Source of the DNA: Pseudorhodoferax aquiterrae
Lineage (GTDB): Bacteria; Pseudomonadota; Gammaproteobacteria; Burkholderiales; Burkholderiaceae_C
Assembly: GCF_014652235.1 (NCBI RefSeq)
Contig: NZ_BMYK01000003.1
Location: 62,001 to 126,000, forward strand
Length of the DNA stretch: 64,000 nucleotides
Reading direction: 5' to 3'
The position numbers were made by a program, and so were the translations under genes. How positions within the stretch are numbered: the stretch's first letter is position 1; each line of letters starts with the position of its first letter. Below the pieces are notes generated by a model. That model was not told where the DNA came from and ran no database searches. It saw nothing but the letters and a program-made list of their open reading frames with translations. Of this stretch, positions 9,160 through 18,989 are shown piece by piece.

Positions 9160-10926
9160 ATGAAGCGACTCCTGCGACCGGCCGCCCGTGGTCTTGTCTC
9201 GCTGACATTGCTGCTGGGCCTGCTGCCGGCGCATGCGCAAGCACCTTCCGCCACCGACGGCGAAGCACCAGCCACACCCCCTACCACCCCGTCCGCCTTG
9301 ACCGCGGAACTGTTCTACGAACTGCTGCTGGGCGAGATGAACGCCTCCGGCGGCGAGCGTGCGACCGGCTATGCGCTGATCCTCGACGCGGCCATCAAGG
9401 CCAAAGATCCGCAGCTGTTCCAGCGCGCCGTGGAACTGGCGCTGCAGTCGCGCTCCCCCGATGCCGCGTTGCGCGCCGCGCGCGCCTGGCGCGACACGCT
9501 GCCGCAGTCGCGCGAGGCCAACCGCTTCCTGCTGCAAATCCTGGTCGCAGCCAACCGCGTGCTCGAATCGGTCGAGCCGCTGCGCAGCGAGATCGCGAGT
9601 AGCCCGCCCATGGAGCGCAACGCCGCCATCCTGGCCGTGCCGCGGGTGTATGGCCGCGTGCCCGACAAGAAGCTCGCGCTGCAGGCCGTCGAGCAGTCGC
9701 TGCAGGGCTATCTGCAGGACCAGACCACGGGTGCGTCGGCCTGGACCAGCCTGGGCCGCATGCGGCTTTTGGCCGGCGATGCGGCCGGCGCGCTGGACGC
9801 CGCACGGCGCGGGCAGGAGATCGAGCCCGGCGCGCAGGCCCCGGCCATCCTGGCGCTGGAAATGTTCGGCCGCAGCCAGCCGCAGGCCGAGGACATCGTC
9901 AAGCGCCAGCTGCAGGCCAGCCCCTCGCCGGAGATGCAGCTGGCCTATGCCCGCGGGCTGCTCGACGAGATGCGCTACACCGAGGGGCTGGTGCAGCTCG
10001 AGCAGCTCACCACGCGCAACCCCGAGTTCCCGGACGGCTGGCTCGTGCTCGGCGTGGCACAGGCGCAGGACAGCCGCCCCGAGGTGGCCGAGGCCTCGCT
10101 CAAGCGATTCCTGGGTCTCGTGCAGCCGCTGCCCGAAAGCGAGCAGCGCAAGCGCGCCATGAACCAGGCCTACCTTGCCCTGGCGCAGAGTGCGGAGAAG
10201 CGCAAGGACTTCGCCGCCGCGGAGGGCTGGCTCGGCCGCATCGACAACGCCGAGGAGATGCTGGCCGCGCAGAACCGCCGTGCCTCGCTGCTGGCGCGCC
10301 AGGGCAAGTTCGACGAGGCACGCGCGCTGATCCGCGGCCTGCCCGAACGCAACGAGGCCGAGGCCCGTGCCAAGCTCAACGCCGAGGTGCAGCTGCTGCG
10401 CGAGGCCAAGCGCTACCAGGAGGCCTACGATCGCCTGCAGCAGGCGCTGGAGCGCGAACCGAACGACACCGAACTGCTCTACGACCAGGCCATGCTGGCC
10501 GAGCGGCTCTCGCGGCTGGACGAGATGGAGCGCCTGCTGCGCCGGCTGATCGAGCTGCGCCCCGACTACCACCACGCCTACAACGCGCTGGGCTACTCGC
10601 TGGCCGATCGCAACGTGCGGCTGGAGGAAGCCAAGCAGCTGATCCAGAAGGCGCTGGCGATCGTGCCGAACGACCCCTTCATCGCGGACAGTCTGGGTTG
10701 GGTCGAGTTCCGCCTGGGCAACCGGGCCGAGGCCGAGAAGATCCTGCTGCAGGCCTTCCAGGCCAAGCCCGATGCTGAGATCGCCGCCCACCTGGGCGAG
10801 GTGCTGTGGACGGGCGGCCAGCGCGAGCGCGCCATCGCCATCTGGCGCGAAGGCCTCGCCCTGAACGCCGACAACGAAACCCTGCGCACCACGCTCAAGC
10901 GGCTGCGCGTTCCCGGGCTGCAATGA
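9160..10926 (+). CDS. Exported tetratricopeptide-repeat protein
   Basis: 588 residues with a signal peptide ([12 protein letters not shown], hydrophobic LTLLLGLLP, cleavage after AHAQA). The rest is an array of TPR helices; clear units include [19 protein letters not shown] and [17 protein letters not shown]. This TPR protein is regularly found just upstream of lolB and ispE in Burkholderiales; a role as a periplasmic scaffold in envelope biogenesis is only inferred. The ATG at 9160 has no Shine-Dalgarno and sits six bases after TATGAT. The stop overlaps the lolB start (ATGA). Confidence 0.85.
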   Translation: MKRLLRPAARGLVSLTLLLGLLPAHAQAPSATDGEAPATPPTTPSALTAELFYELLLGEMNASGGERATGYALILDAAIKAKDPQLFQRAVELALQSRSPDAALRAARAWRDTLPQSREANRFLLQILVAANRVLESVEPLRSEIASSPPMERNAAILAVPRVYGRVPDKKLALQAVEQSLQGYLQDQTTGASAWTSLGRMRLLAGDAAGALDAARRGQEIEPGAQAPAILALEMFGRSQPQAEDIVKRQLQASPSPEMQLAYARGLLDEMRYTEGLVQLEQLTTRNPEFPDGWLVLGVAQAQDSRPEVAEASLKRFLGLVQPLPESEQRKRAMNQAYLALAQSAEKRKDFAAAEGWLGRIDNAEEMLAAQNRRASLLARQGKFDEARALIRGLPERNEAEARAKLNAEVQLLREAKRYQEAYDRLQQALEREPNDTELLYDQAMLAERLSRLDEMERLLRRLIELRPDYHHAYNALGYSLADRNVRLEEAKQLIQKALAIVPNDPFIADSLGWVEFRLGNRAEAEKILLQAFQAKPDAEIAAHLGEVLWTGGQRERAIAIWREGLALNADNETLRTTLKRLRVPGLQ

Positions 10927-11417
10927 GTGCACTGCCTGCACGGCGCGCGCTGCTGCTGGCCGCCGCGCTGGGTCTGAGCGCCTGCGCCCTGCCCCCACGT
11001 GCGCCAGACACAGCCGGCCAGCCCTACTGGAACGGCCGGCTCGCGCTGCAAATCGACGGCGACAAGCCCCAGTCCTTCTCGGCCGGCTTCGAACTGCGCG
11101 GCGCGCCGCAGGCCGGCGAACTCTCGCTGTATTCGCCGCTGGGCGCCACGCTCGCGCAGCTGCGCTGGGCGCCTGGCAAGGCCGAACTGCAGGCCGACGG
11201 CCAGCGCCGCCAGTATCCGTCGATCGACGCGCTGACCGAGGAGGCCACGGGCACCGCCCTGCCCCTGCCCGCGCTGTTCGCCTGGCTCGACGGCAAGCCG
11301 GCCGAGGTGCCAGGCTGGCAGGCCGACCTCTCGCGCATCGCCGACGGCCGCCTGAGCGCGCGCCGCAGCCAGCCGCTGCCCACGGCCGAACTGCGCATCG
11401 TGCTGCAGCAGCCATGA
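10923..11417 (+). CDS. lolB: Outer-membrane lipoprotein insertion protein LolB
   Basis: 164 residues. A lipoprotein signal peptide ends in the lipobox LSAC (acylated Cys21). The mature part has the LolB pattern: PYWNGRLALQI near the start, FSAGFELRG, GELSLYSPLGATLAQLRW and a C-terminal LRIVLQ strand. LolB receives lipoproteins from LolA and inserts them into the outer membrane. It is coupled to both neighbours by ATGA overlaps, giving a TPR-lolB-ispE operon. Confidence 0.93.
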   Translation: MSALPARRALLLAAALGLSACALPPRAPDTAGQPYWNGRLALQIDGDKPQSFSAGFELRGAPQAGELSLYSPLGATLAQLRWAPGKAELQADGQRRQYPSIDALTEEATGTALPLPALFAWLDGKPAEVPGWQADLSRIADGRLSARRSQPLPTAELRIVLQQP

Positions 11418-12256
11418 GGGCGCTGTACGAGGTCGCGGCGCCGGCCAAGCTCAACCTGTTCCTGCACGTCACGGGCCGACGCCCGGACGGTTACCACCTG
11501 CTGCAGTCGGTCTTCATGCTGATTGACTGGCACGACACGCTGCATTTCGATTTGCGCACCGACGGCATGCTCAGCCGCGAGGATTTGGGCCCTGCCCTGC
11601 CCGCCGACGATCTCACGCTGCGTGCCGCGCGCGCGCTGCAGCAGGCCAGCGGCACGCCGCTGGGTGCGCACATCGGCGTGCTCAAGCGCGTGCCTGCACA
11701 GGCCGGCATGGGCGGCGGCTCCTCGGACGCCGCCAGCTGCCTGCTCGCGCTGAACCGGCTGTGGGGGCTGAACCTCGGCCTGCAGCAGCTCGCGGCCATC
11801 GGGCTGAAGCTCGGTGCAGACGTGCCCTTCTTCCTCTACGGCCGCAACGCCTGGGTCGAAGGCATCGGCGAGTCCATGCAGCCCGTGGACATCCCGCCGG
11901 CGCGCTTCCTGGTGGTCAAGCCGCCGCAAGGATTGGAGACTGCAAAAATTTTTGGGTCCCCGTCGTTGAAGCGCGATTCGGATCGTGCTATAGTCGATGG
12001 CTTCGCTGCACAGCCCTTTTACTTCGGTAAAAACGACTTGCAGGACGTCGCTCAAGCACTGAGTACGGATGTCGCAGATGCACTCAAGTGGCTCTCGGCA
12101 CACGGAAAAAATGGCAGAATGACGGGCTCTGGAAGCGCAGTGTTTGCACTCTGGGACCGGGACGATCAGCCGATCGCTCCGCAGGGTTGGCAGACACGGA
12201 TTTGCAGCAACATGGACGTTCATCCTTTGGCGGGGTGGGCATCCGGAGACAATTGA
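11414..12256 (+). CDS. ispE: 4-diphosphocytidyl-2-C-methyl-D-erythritol kinase IspE
   Basis: 280 residues, a GHMP-family kinase of the non-mevalonate isoprenoid pathway. The substrate segment PAKLNLFLHVTGRRPDGYH opens the protein, the ATP-binding VPAQAGMGGGSSDAA lies near residue 95, and MTGSGSAVFALW near residue 237. The last third (from about 11940) is conspicuously richer in A/T and in codons avoided by the neighbours (for example AAAATTTTTGGG), and contains a near-consensus promoter. The protein stays family-like there, so the composition shift probably serves regulation rather than marking recent transfer. Confidence 0.95.
   Translation: MRALYEVAAPAKLNLFLHVTGRRPDGYHLLQSVFMLIDWHDTLHFDLRTDGMLSREDLGPALPADDLTLRAARALQQASGTPLGAHIGVLKRVPAQAGMGGGSSDAASCLLALNRLWGLNLGLQQLAAIGLKLGADVPFFLYGRNAWVEGIGESMQPVDIPPARFLVVKPPQGLETAKIFGSPSLKRDSDRAIVDGFAAQPFYFGKNDLQDVAQALSTDVADALKWLSAHGKNGRMTGSGSAVFALWDRDDQPIAPQGWQTRICSNMDVHPLAGWASGDN
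11966..11994 (+). promoter_or_regulatory. Near-consensus sigma-70 promoter inside ispE
   Basis: TTGAAG (11966-11971) is separated by exactly 17 bp from TATAGT (11989-11994), within the A/T-rich 3' part of ispE. A start near 12001 would transcribe tRNA-Gln independently of the upstream operon; read-through of the terminator after the tRNA would be needed to reach prs. Confidence 0.6.
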
Positions 12257-12286
12257 GCGGTGGACGGCATTGCCGGACACCTGTGT

Positions 12287-12363
12287 AGGGGAGTCGCCAA
12301 GTTGGTTAAGGCACTGGATTTTGATTCCAGCATGCGAAGGTTCGAATCCTTCTTCCCCTGCCA
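12287..12363 (+). tRNA. tRNA-Gln (anticodon TTG)
   Basis: Full cloverleaf of 77 nt with encoded CCA: acceptor AGGGGAG with TTCCCCT, anticodon loop TTTTGAT carrying TTG, T-arm GAAGG-TTCGAAT-CCTTC, discriminator G. It lies between ispE and prs, a placement conserved in many betaproteobacteria, and is followed at once by a terminator. Confidence 0.96.
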
Positions 12364-12373
12364 CCTGACAAGC

Positions 12374-12401
12374 CGGGCCTGATACAGGCCCGCTGTTTTT
12401 T
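12374..12401 (+). terminator. Rho-independent terminator after tRNA-Gln
   Basis: Stem CGGGCCTG/CAGGCCCG with an ATA loop (12374-12392), followed by CTG and a run of six T (12396-12401). It ends only 27 bp before the prs start. Confidence 0.8.
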
Positions 12402-12428
12402 CTGGCGCAATTTCTGCCGAGGCACGTG

Positions 12429-13403
12429 ATGCAGGCCCTCCATCCCGATTTCATGATCTTCACGGGCAACGCCAATCCCGGTCTGGCGGCCGAGATCGCG
12501 CACCACCTGGGCATCACGCTCGGTGCAGCCAGCGTGGGCCGCTTCTCCGACGGCGAGGTCACGGTCGAGATCAACCAGAACGTGCGTGCCCGGGACGTGT
12601 TCGTCGTGCAAAGCACCTGCGCGCCGACCAACGACAACCTCATGGAACTGCTGATCATGGTCGATGCGCTCAAGCGCGCCTCGGCCGAACGCATCAGCGC
12701 CGTCATCCCCTACTTCGGCTACGCGCGCCAGGACCGCCGTCCGCGTTCGGCGCGCGTGCCGATCACGGCCAAGGTCGTGGCCAACATGCTGCAGTCCGCC
12801 GGCGTCGACCGCGTGCTGACCATGGACCTGCACGCCGACCAGATCCAGGGCTTCTTCGACATCCCGGTCGACAACATCTACGCCTCGCCCGTGCTGCTGG
12901 GCGATCTGCGCCAGAAGAACTACGAAGACCTGATCGTGGTCTCGCCCGACGTGGGCGGCGTGGTGCGCGCACGCGCACTGGCCAAGCAGCTGGGCTGCGA
13001 CATGGCCATCATCGACAAGCGCCGTCCCAAGGCCAACGTCAGCGAAGTCATGCACGTGATCGGCGAGATCGACGGCCGCAACTGCGTGATCATGGACGAC
13101 ATGATCGACACCGCCGGCACGCTCGTGAAGGCGGCCGAGGTGCTCAAGGAGCGCGGCGCCAAGAAGGTCTACGCCTACTGCACGCACCCGATCTTCTCGG
13201 GCCCCGCCATCGAGCGCATCGCGCAGGGCTCGGCCCTGGACGAAGTCGTCGTCACCAACACCATCCCGCTCAGCGAATCCGCCGCGGGCTGCAAGAAGAT
13301 CCGCCAACTCACCGTGGCGCCGCTGATCGCCGAGACGATCCAGCGCATTGCCAAGGGCGAGTCGGTCATGAGTCTGTTCTCGGAGCAGGACAACCTGTTC
13401 TGA
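12429..13403 (+). CDS. prs: Ribose-phosphate pyrophosphokinase (PRPP synthetase)
   Basis: 324 residues. Makes PRPP from ribose-5-phosphate and ATP for nucleotide, histidine and tryptophan synthesis. Signatures are [10 protein letters not shown] at the start, [32 protein letters not shown] (ATP loop), [19 protein letters not shown] and the PRPP-binding motif [14 protein letters not shown] (about residues 218-231). The ATG at 12429 is chosen; the GTG one codon earlier is less likely. Confidence 0.97.
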   Translation: MQALHPDFMIFTGNANPGLAAEIAHHLGITLGAASVGRFSDGEVTVEINQNVRARDVFVVQSTCAPTNDNLMELLIMVDALKRASAERISAVIPYFGYARQDRRPRSARVPITAKVVANMLQSAGVDRVLTMDLHADQIQGFFDIPVDNIYASPVLLGDLRQKNYEDLIVVSPDVGGVVRARALAKQLGCDMAIIDKRRPKANVSEVMHVIGEIDGRNCVIMDDMIDTAGTLVKAAEVLKERGAKKVYAYCTHPIFSGPAIERIAQGSALDEVVVTNTIPLSESAAGCKKIRQLTVAPLIAETIQRIAKGESVMSLFSEQDNLF

Positions 13404-13421
13404 GCCGGGAACATCAAGCGG

Positions 13422-13456
13422 ACGCCGCCTCGCCCTCGCGCGTGGCGGCGTTTTTT
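13422..13456 (+). terminator. Rho-independent terminator after prs
   Basis: ACGCCGCC (13422-13429) pairs with GGCGGCGT (13444-13451), followed by six T. It separates prs from rplY. Confidence 0.85.
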
Positions 13457-13503
13457 CAACAGGAGCGCAGGCTGGTCGCGGCCCGTTCCAACAGGAGTTC
13501 ACC

Positions 13504-14133
13504 ATGAAATTCGTCGCTTTCGAGCGCGCCAAGCAGGGTACGGGTGCGAGCCGCCGTCTGCGCATCACGGGCAAGACCCCCGGCATCGTCTATGGCGGTT
13601 CCGGCGAGCCCCAGCTCATCGAGCTGGACCACAACGCACTGTGGCACGCCCTCAAGAAGGAAGCCTTCCACTCCTCCGTGCTGGAGATGGAACTGGGCGG
13701 CCAGGTCAGCAAGGTCCTGCTGCGTGACGTGCAAATGCACCCGTTCCGCCAGCTGGTGCTGCACATCGACTTCCAACGCGTCGATGCCAAGACCCGCCTG
13801 AACAAGAAGGTGCCCGTGCACTTCAAGGGCCAGGAAGAGTCCGACGCCGTCAAGCTGGACCACAACCTGGTCAACCACGTGACGACCGAACTCGAGCTGA
13901 ACAGCCTGCCGGCCGACCTGCCCGAGTTCATCGAAGTCGACCTGTCGGGCCTGAAGAACAACGGCACCGTCACGCTGGCCGACATCAAGCTGCCCAAGGG
14001 CGTGAAGTGGGTCAGCCATGGCCGCAAGGCCCCGGTGCTGGCTTCGGCCACGGCGCCCGTGGTCGAAGAAGAAGTGGCACCGGCGGCAGCCGCCCCGGCC
14101 GCTGCTCCGGCCAAGGGCAAGGGCAAGAAGTAA
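13504..14133 (+). CDS. rplY: 50S ribosomal protein L25 (general stress protein Ctc form)
   Basis: 209 residues, the long two-domain form. The 5S-rRNA-binding domain spans about residues 1-95 ([41 protein letters not shown]), followed by the TL5/Ctc C-terminal beta domain ([32 protein letters not shown]-like) and an Ala/Pro/Lys tail. A consensus GGAG ribosome site (ACAGGAGTTCACC) precedes the ATG, in contrast to the leaderless genes nearby. Confidence 0.96.
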   Translation: MKFVAFERAKQGTGASRRLRITGKTPGIVYGGSGEPQLIELDHNALWHALKKEAFHSSVLEMELGGQVSKVLLRDVQMHPFRQLVLHIDFQRVDAKTRLNKKVPVHFKGQEESDAVKLDHNLVNHVTTELELNSLPADLPEFIEVDLSGLKNNGTVTLADIKLPKGVKWVSHGRKAPVLASATAPVVEEEVAPAAAAPAAAPAKGKGKK

Positions 14134-14151
14134 GCTCTGCGCCTCGCCACG

Positions 14152-14176
14152 ACGGCCCGCCTCGGCGGGCCGTTTT
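14152..14176 (+). terminator. Terminator after rplY
   Basis: ACGGCCCGCC and GGCGGGCCGT form a tight hairpin with a short loop (14152-14173), followed by TTTCATTTT. Confidence 0.8.
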
Positions 14177-14204
14177 CATTTTCGCTTTCGCTGAACACCG
14201 ATCC

Positions 14205-15173
14205 ATGAACCTCCACGTGTCCCGCCGCAGCGTGCTGGGCGCCCTGGCTGCGCTGCCCCTCGTCAGCACAGCGCAAAGCATTCCGTCCACCGTGCGCATC
14301 GTCGTCGCCTATCCCGCTGGCGGCGTGTCCGACGTCGTGGCACGCGCACTGGCCGACAAGCTCGCCGCGCAGCTCGGCACCACCGTGATCGTCGAGAACA
14401 AGGCCGGCGCCAGCGGCAGCATCGGCATGGACATGGTGGCCAAGGCAGCACCGGACGGCGCCACGCTGGGATTTTCCGCGGTCAGCCCGCTGGTGCTGAA
14501 TCCGCACCTGGGCAAGTCGCCGTTCGACCCGCTCAAGGACATCGCGCCCGTGGCCAGCGTGATGGTCTCGCCCGTGGTGCTGGCCGCCACGCCGGCCTGT
14601 GCCGCGCCCGATTTCAAGGCCTTGCTCGAACTCGCGCGCAACCAGCCCGGCGCCGTGCGCTGGGCCACCTCGGGCCAGGCCTCGCTGGGCCACATCATGC
14701 TTGCGCAGCTGCGCGCGGTCGCGGGCGTGGACATCACGCACATTCCCTACAAGGGCGGCGGCCAGCAACTCAACGATGCGCTCGGTGGTCAGTTCGAGAT
14801 CCTCTCGACCAACGCCGGCCCGGCGCTCGTCAACCACATCCGCAGCGGCAAGCTGCGTCCGCTGGCCGTGGGCTCGCCCGCGCGGCTGGACAGCCTGCCC
14901 CAGGTGCCCACGCTGGCCGAACTCGGCGTGCCGGCGGCCAACCTGTCCTCGCAGTTCGGCATCTTCGCGCCGGCGGGCCTGCCGGCCGCACTGCTCGCGC
15001 GCTACAACACCGAGATCAACAAGGCCCTGGCCACGCCCGACCTGCGCGCCAAGCTGCAGGCCACCGACAACCTGCCCACGGGCGGTACGGCGGCGGAGTT
15101 CACACGCACGATCGCGGCCGAGCACGAAGCCAACGGCCGCATCATCCGCGCCGCCAGGATCTCGGCGGAATAA
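14205..15173 (+). CDS. Bug family tripartite tricarboxylate transporter substrate-binding protein
   Basis: 322 residues. The N-terminus has a Tat-like signal ([14 protein letters not shown]). The mature protein shows the TctC/Bug pattern: [55 protein letters not shown] and a late [11 protein letters not shown]. Bug proteins bind carboxylates, aromatic acids or amino acids with a Venus-flytrap fold. No TctA/TctB membrane genes are nearby, so it is an orphan receptor. It sits between the rplY terminator and pth, an unusual insertion into the core rplY-pth order. Confidence 0.9.
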   Translation: MNLHVSRRSVLGALAALPLVSTAQSIPSTVRIVVAYPAGGVSDVVARALADKLAAQLGTTVIVENKAGASGSIGMDMVAKAAPDGATLGFSAVSPLVLNPHLGKSPFDPLKDIAPVASVMVSPVVLAATPACAAPDFKALLELARNQPGAVRWATSGQASLGHIMLAQLRAVAGVDITHIPYKGGGQQLNDALGGQFEILSTNAGPALVNHIRSGKLRPLAVGSPARLDSLPQVPTLAELGVPAANLSSQFGIFAPAGLPAALLARYNTEINKALATPDLRAKLQATDNLPTGGTAAEFTRTIAAEHEANGRIIRAARISAE

Positions 15174-15174
15174 T
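15169..15174 (+). promoter_or_regulatory. Candidate -10 element (AATAAT) for pth
   Basis: AATAAT ends seven bases before the pth ATG and overlaps the stop codon of the Bug gene. This spacing predicts a transcript starting at or next to the A of the ATG. No Shine-Dalgarno is present. Confidence 0.35.
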
Positions 15175-15181
15175 CGCGGCC

Positions 15182-15817
15182 ATGGCGATCAAGCTCTTCG
15201 TCGGCCTGGGCAACCCGGGGGCCGAGTACGAACAGACCCGGCACAACGCCGGCTTCTGGTTCATCGACGCGCTCGCGCGCGAACTCAAGGTGTCGCTCGT
15301 TCCCGAGAAGAGCTACTTCGGGCTCGCGGCGCGCGCGCAGTACCAGGGCCAGACGCTGTGGCTGCTGGAGCCGCAGACCTTCATGAACCTGTCGGGCAAG
15401 TCGGTGGCGGCACTCGCGCGCTTCTTCAAGATCGCGCCCGAGGAGGTGCTGGTCGCGCACGACGAGCTCGACATCGTGCCGGGCCAGGTCAAGCTCAAGC
15501 AGGGCGGCAGCCACGCCGGCCACAACGGCCTGCGCGACATCCACGCCCAGCTCGGTTCGCCCAACTACTGGCGCTTGCGCCTGGGCATCGGCCATCCGGG
15601 CGTCAAGGACCAGGTGCTCAGCTGGGTGCTCAAGAAGCCCATGGCCGAGCACCGCGACGCGATCGACGAATGCATCGAGCGGTCGGTGCGCGCACTGCCG
15701 CTGCTGGTGGCGGGCGACTTCACGCAGGCCATGATGCAGATCCACACCAGCAAGCCCCCACGGCCGAAGCCGCCGCGGCAGGCGCCGCCAGCGCCCGTCG
15801 GCCCGCCTCAGGCCTGA
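15182..15817 (+). CDS. pth: Peptidyl-tRNA hydrolase
   Basis: 211 residues. Recycles peptidyl-tRNA released from stalled ribosomes. Visible features: [20 protein letters not shown] with catalytic His21, [39 protein letters not shown] and a [16 protein letters not shown] segment. The C-terminal Pro/Arg-rich tail is longer than in E. coli. It ends by overlapping the convergent ferredoxin gene by 10 bp. Confidence 0.96.
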   Translation: MAIKLFVGLGNPGAEYEQTRHNAGFWFIDALARELKVSLVPEKSYFGLAARAQYQGQTLWLLEPQTFMNLSGKSVAALARFFKIAPEEVLVAHDELDIVPGQVKLKQGGSHAGHNGLRDIHAQLGSPNYWRLRLGIGHPGVKDQVLSWVLKKPMAEHRDAIDECIERSVRALPLLVAGDFTQAMMQIHTSKPPRPKPPRQAPPAPVGPPQA

Positions 15818-16083
15818 TCGACGGCGGGCTTGCCCGCCTCGGCCTGCAGCCTGCGGTACTTGGCCCACAGGCTTTCCTTGCTCTCCACGAAGTCCGGGTG
15901 CACCGGGATGCAGGCCACGGGGCAGATCTGCACGCACTGCGGCTCGTCGAAGTGGCCCACGCACTCGGTGCAGCGCTCGGGCGCGATCTGGTAGAACGCC
16001 TCGCCCATGGAAATGGCGTCGTTCGGGCACTCGGGCTCGCAAACGTCGCAGTTGATGCACTCGTCGGTGATGGTCAGGGCCAT
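15808..16083 (-). CDS. YfhL-family 2[4Fe-4S] ferredoxin
   Basis: 91 residues. Two cluster motifs are intact: Cys9-x2-Cys12-x2-Cys15-x3-Cys19-Pro and Cys38-x2-Cys41-x8-Cys50-x3-Cys54-Pro, with the eight-residue insert typical of YfhL/Alvin-type ferredoxins of low potential. The start at 16083 ([12 protein letters not shown]) is fixed by the first motif. A -10-like GATAAT lies six bases before the ATG. In Burkholderiales this gene commonly sits near coaD/pth; a specific partner is not apparent here. Confidence 0.92.
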   Translation of the reverse strand: MALTITDECINCDVCEPECPNDAISMGEAFYQIAPERCTECVGHFDEPQCVQICPVACIPVHPDFVESKESLWAKYRRLQAEAGKPAVDQA

Positions 16084-16089
16084 GGCGCG

Positions 16090-16095
16090 ATTATC
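16090..16095 (-). promoter_or_regulatory. Candidate -10 element (GATAAT) for the ferredoxin gene
   Basis: GATAAT on the minus strand is followed by CGCGCC and the ATG at 16083, so +1 would fall on the initiator A. A separate TATGAT on the plus strand (16116-16121) is a -10 candidate for the ABC transporter operon. Confidence 0.4.
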
Positions 16096-16181
16096 CCGCC
16101 CCACGAAGCGCTCGCTATGATGGCGGCCGCGATGACCCGCCCCACACAAGGCCCAAGGCCCACAACATTCCGCGGCGCCCC

Positions 16182-17141
16182 ATGAGCCTGTTCCTGGCCA
16201 AGCGTTTCGCCACCCTGGTCGCCACGCTGATCGGTGCCTCGGTCATCGTCTTCCTGGTGCTCGACATCCTGCCCGGCAACGCCGCGCAGATCCTGCTGGG
16301 CCCCGACGCCTCGCCCGAGGCCGTGGCCGAACTGGCCGCCAAGCTGGGCCTGGACCTGCCGGCCTGGACACGCTACTGGCAATGGATCGGTGGCCTGCTG
16401 ACGGGCAACCTGGGCGACAGCCACGCCTACGGCTCGCCCGTGCTGGACCTCATCCTCGAGCGCCTGGCGCTGACCATGCCGCTGGCCATCGTCGCCATGC
16501 TGCTGACCACGGTGCTGGCCTTGATCGTCGGCGTTACGGCCGCATCGCGGCACAACCAGCTGGGCGACGTCGGCCTGATGGGCCTGACCCAGGTCGGCAT
16601 TGCGATCCCGAACTTCTGGTTCGCCATCCTGTTGATCCTGCTGTTCTCCGTGAAGCTGCAGTGGTTCTCGGCCGGTGGCTTCGACGGTTGGGGCGAAGGC
16701 CTGGACGGGCTGTGGCAAGGCCTCAAGGCCCTGGTGTTGCCGGCGCTCTCGTTGGCCGTGGTGCAGGCCGCCATCCTCGCGCGCATCACGCGCTCGGCCG
16801 TGCTCGAGGTCATGCGCGAGGACTTCGTGCGCACCGCACGCGCCAAGGGCCTGAAGCAGCGCGCGGTGCTCTGGGGCCATGTGCTGCGCAACGCGCTGAT
16901 CCCCGTCGTCACGGTCATGGGCATGCAGTTCGCCGAACTCATGGCCGGCACCATCGTCGTGGAGAACGTGTTCTACCTGCCGGGCCTGGGCCGGCTGATC
17001 TTCCAGTCCATCGCCAACCGCGACCTGATCGTGGTGCGCAACTGCGTGATGCTGCTGGCGGCCATGGTGGTCATCGTGAACTTCGTGGTCGATCTGCTCT
17101 ACGCCGTGATCGACCCGCGCCTGAAGGCGTCCGACATATGA
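16182..17141 (+). CDS. Peptide/nickel-type ABC transporter permease (DppB/OppB family)
   Basis: 319 residues, six predicted membrane helices. It begins with the DppB-like first helix (LAKRFATLVATLIGASVIVFLVLDILPGN split by a short charged start) and carries the EAA-loop region ARAKGLKQRAVLWGHVLRNALIPVVT, followed by FYLPGLGRL. It is the first gene of a five-gene importer operon; its stop overlaps the next start (ATGA). Confidence 0.93.
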   Translation: MSLFLAKRFATLVATLIGASVIVFLVLDILPGNAAQILLGPDASPEAVAELAAKLGLDLPAWTRYWQWIGGLLTGNLGDSHAYGSPVLDLILERLALTMPLAIVAMLLTTVLALIVGVTAASRHNQLGDVGLMGLTQVGIAIPNFWFAILLILLFSVKLQWFSAGGFDGWGEGLDGLWQGLKALVLPALSLAVVQAAILARITRSAVLEVMREDFVRTARAKGLKQRAVLWGHVLRNALIPVVTVMGMQFAELMAGTIVVENVFYLPGLGRLIFQSIANRDLIVVRNCVMLLAAMVVIVNFVVDLLYAVIDPRLKASDI

Positions 17142-18001
17142 GCGCCGTCCTCCCTGTTGCCCAAGCCCCCGGCTTCTGGTCGCGCGCGCTGCGCCACCGC
17201 AGCTTCGTCATCGGCGCCGTGCTCACCGCGCTGCTGCTGGCCGCCGCCGGGCTCTCCTACCTCTGGACGCCCTGGGCCCCGCTCGAGATGGACATGGCGA
17301 ACAAGCTGCAAGGCCCCACGGCCAGCCACTGGCTGGGCACGGACGCCTTCGGCCGCGACGTGGCCTCGCTGCTGCTGGTGGGCGCACGTGCGTCCATCCT
17401 CGTGGGGGTGATCGCGGTCGGCATCGGCCTCGTGGTCGGCACGGCGCTGGGCCTCCTGGCCGCGGCCAGGCGCGGCTGGGTCGAGGAAGCCATCATGCGG
17501 CTGGCGGACTTCTCGCTGGCCTTCCCGGCCATCCTGTCGGCCATCATGCTGACGGCCGTGTTCGGACCCGGCATCGTCAACGCCATCGTCGCCATCGGCA
17601 TCTACAACATCCCGATGTTCGCGCGCATCGCACGCGGCTCGGCCAAGGCCGTCTGGGCGCGCGAGTACGTGACGGCCGCGCGCGCCTGCGGCAAGGGCGC
17701 CTGGGCCATCACCTTCCAGCATGTGCTGCCCAACATCTCGGCCGCGCTGATCGTGCAGAGCACGATCCGTTTCGCCATCGCCATCCTGGCCGAGGCCGCG
17801 CTGTCCTACCTGGGCCTGGGAACGCAGCCGCCGCAGCCCTCCTGGGGCCGCATGCTCAGCGAGGCGCAGACACTCATGTTCCAGCAGCCGCTGCTGGCGG
17901 TGTTCCCGGGCATGGCGATCGCGCTGGCCGTGCTGGGGCTCAACATGCTGGGCGACGGCCTGCGCGACCTGCTCGACCCGCGACTGGCCCGTGCCCGATG
18001 A
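17138..18001 (+). CDS. Peptide/nickel-type ABC transporter permease (DppC/OppC family)
   Basis: 287 residues. The N-terminal helix is followed by the OppC signature HWLGTDAFGRDVASLLLVGAR, and the EAA loop AARACGKGAWAITFQHVLPN. C-terminal AALSYLGLGTQPPQPSWGRML is typical of the family. It pairs with the upstream permease; both ends overlap neighbouring genes by four bases. Confidence 0.93.
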   Translation: MSAVLPVAQAPGFWSRALRHRSFVIGAVLTALLLAAAGLSYLWTPWAPLEMDMANKLQGPTASHWLGTDAFGRDVASLLLVGARASILVGVIAVGIGLVVGTALGLLAAARRGWVEEAIMRLADFSLAFPAILSAIMLTAVFGPGIVNAIVAIGIYNIPMFARIARGSAKAVWAREYVTAARACGKGAWAITFQHVLPNISAALIVQSTIRFAIAILAEAALSYLGLGTQPPQPSWGRMLSEAQTLMFQQPLLAVFPGMAIALAVLGLNMLGDGLRDLLDPRLARAR

Positions 18002-18989
18002 ACGCGATGAGCGAACCCCTTCTTCAGGTGCGCGACCTGCGCATCGGCCTGACCACGCAGCGCGGCCCGGCCGACGCCGTGCGCGGCCTGTCCTTCGACC
18101 TGGCCCGCGGCGAGACGCTGGGCATCGTCGGCGAATCGGGCTGCGGCAAGTCCATCACCGTGATGTCGCTGATGGGCTTGTTGCCCGCCAGCGCGCGTGT
18201 GGGCGGCAGCATCCGCTTCGGCGGCCAGGAACTCGTGGGCCTGCCCGAGTCCGCCATGTGCAAGATCCGCGGCAACCGCATCGGCATGATCTTCCAGGAG
18301 CCCATGACGGCGCTGAACCCGCTGCACACCATCGCGCGCCAGGTGGCCGAGCCGCTGCGGCTGCACCGCGGCCTGTCCAAGGCCGATGCACGGCGTGAAG
18401 CCTTGACCCTGCTCGACCGCGTGGGCATCCCCGATGCCGCGCAGCGCCTGGATGCCTACCCGCACCAGTTCTCGGGCGGCCAGCGCCAGCGCATCATGAT
18501 CGCCATGGCGCTGGCCTGCGGGCCCGACCTGCTGATCGCCGACGAACCCACGACGGCGCTGGACGTGACGATCCAGAAGCAGATCCTGGACCTGCTGGCC
18601 GAGCTCGTGGCCGAACGCGGCATGGCGCTGATCCTGATCTCGCACGACCTCGGCGTGATCGCGCAGACCGTCTCGCGCATGCTGGTCATGTACGGCGGCA
18701 GCGTGGTCGAGAGCGGTCCCACGGCGGCCGTGTTCGCCGAGCGCGCCCACCCCTACACGCAGGGCCTGTTCGCGGCCCGGCCGGCCCTGGGCGCGGCCAA
18801 GGGCCACCGGCTGGCGACCATCGCGGGCAGCGTGCCCGAACTCGTGGACCTGCCGCCGGGTTGCCCGTTCGCGGGCCGCTGCGCCCACACCGTGCCGGCC
18901 TGCCACACCACCGTGCCGCAGCCCACGCCCTTGCCGCACGGCCATGCCGTGCGCTGCATCCGGCTGCCCGAACTCATGGGAGTGCCGGC

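Noticed and set aside
11930-12256. Recent horizontal insertion in the 3' part of ispE
   Set aside because: Composition shifts, but the encoded residues keep IspE family motifs without a break in frame, so a regulatory explanation is more economical.
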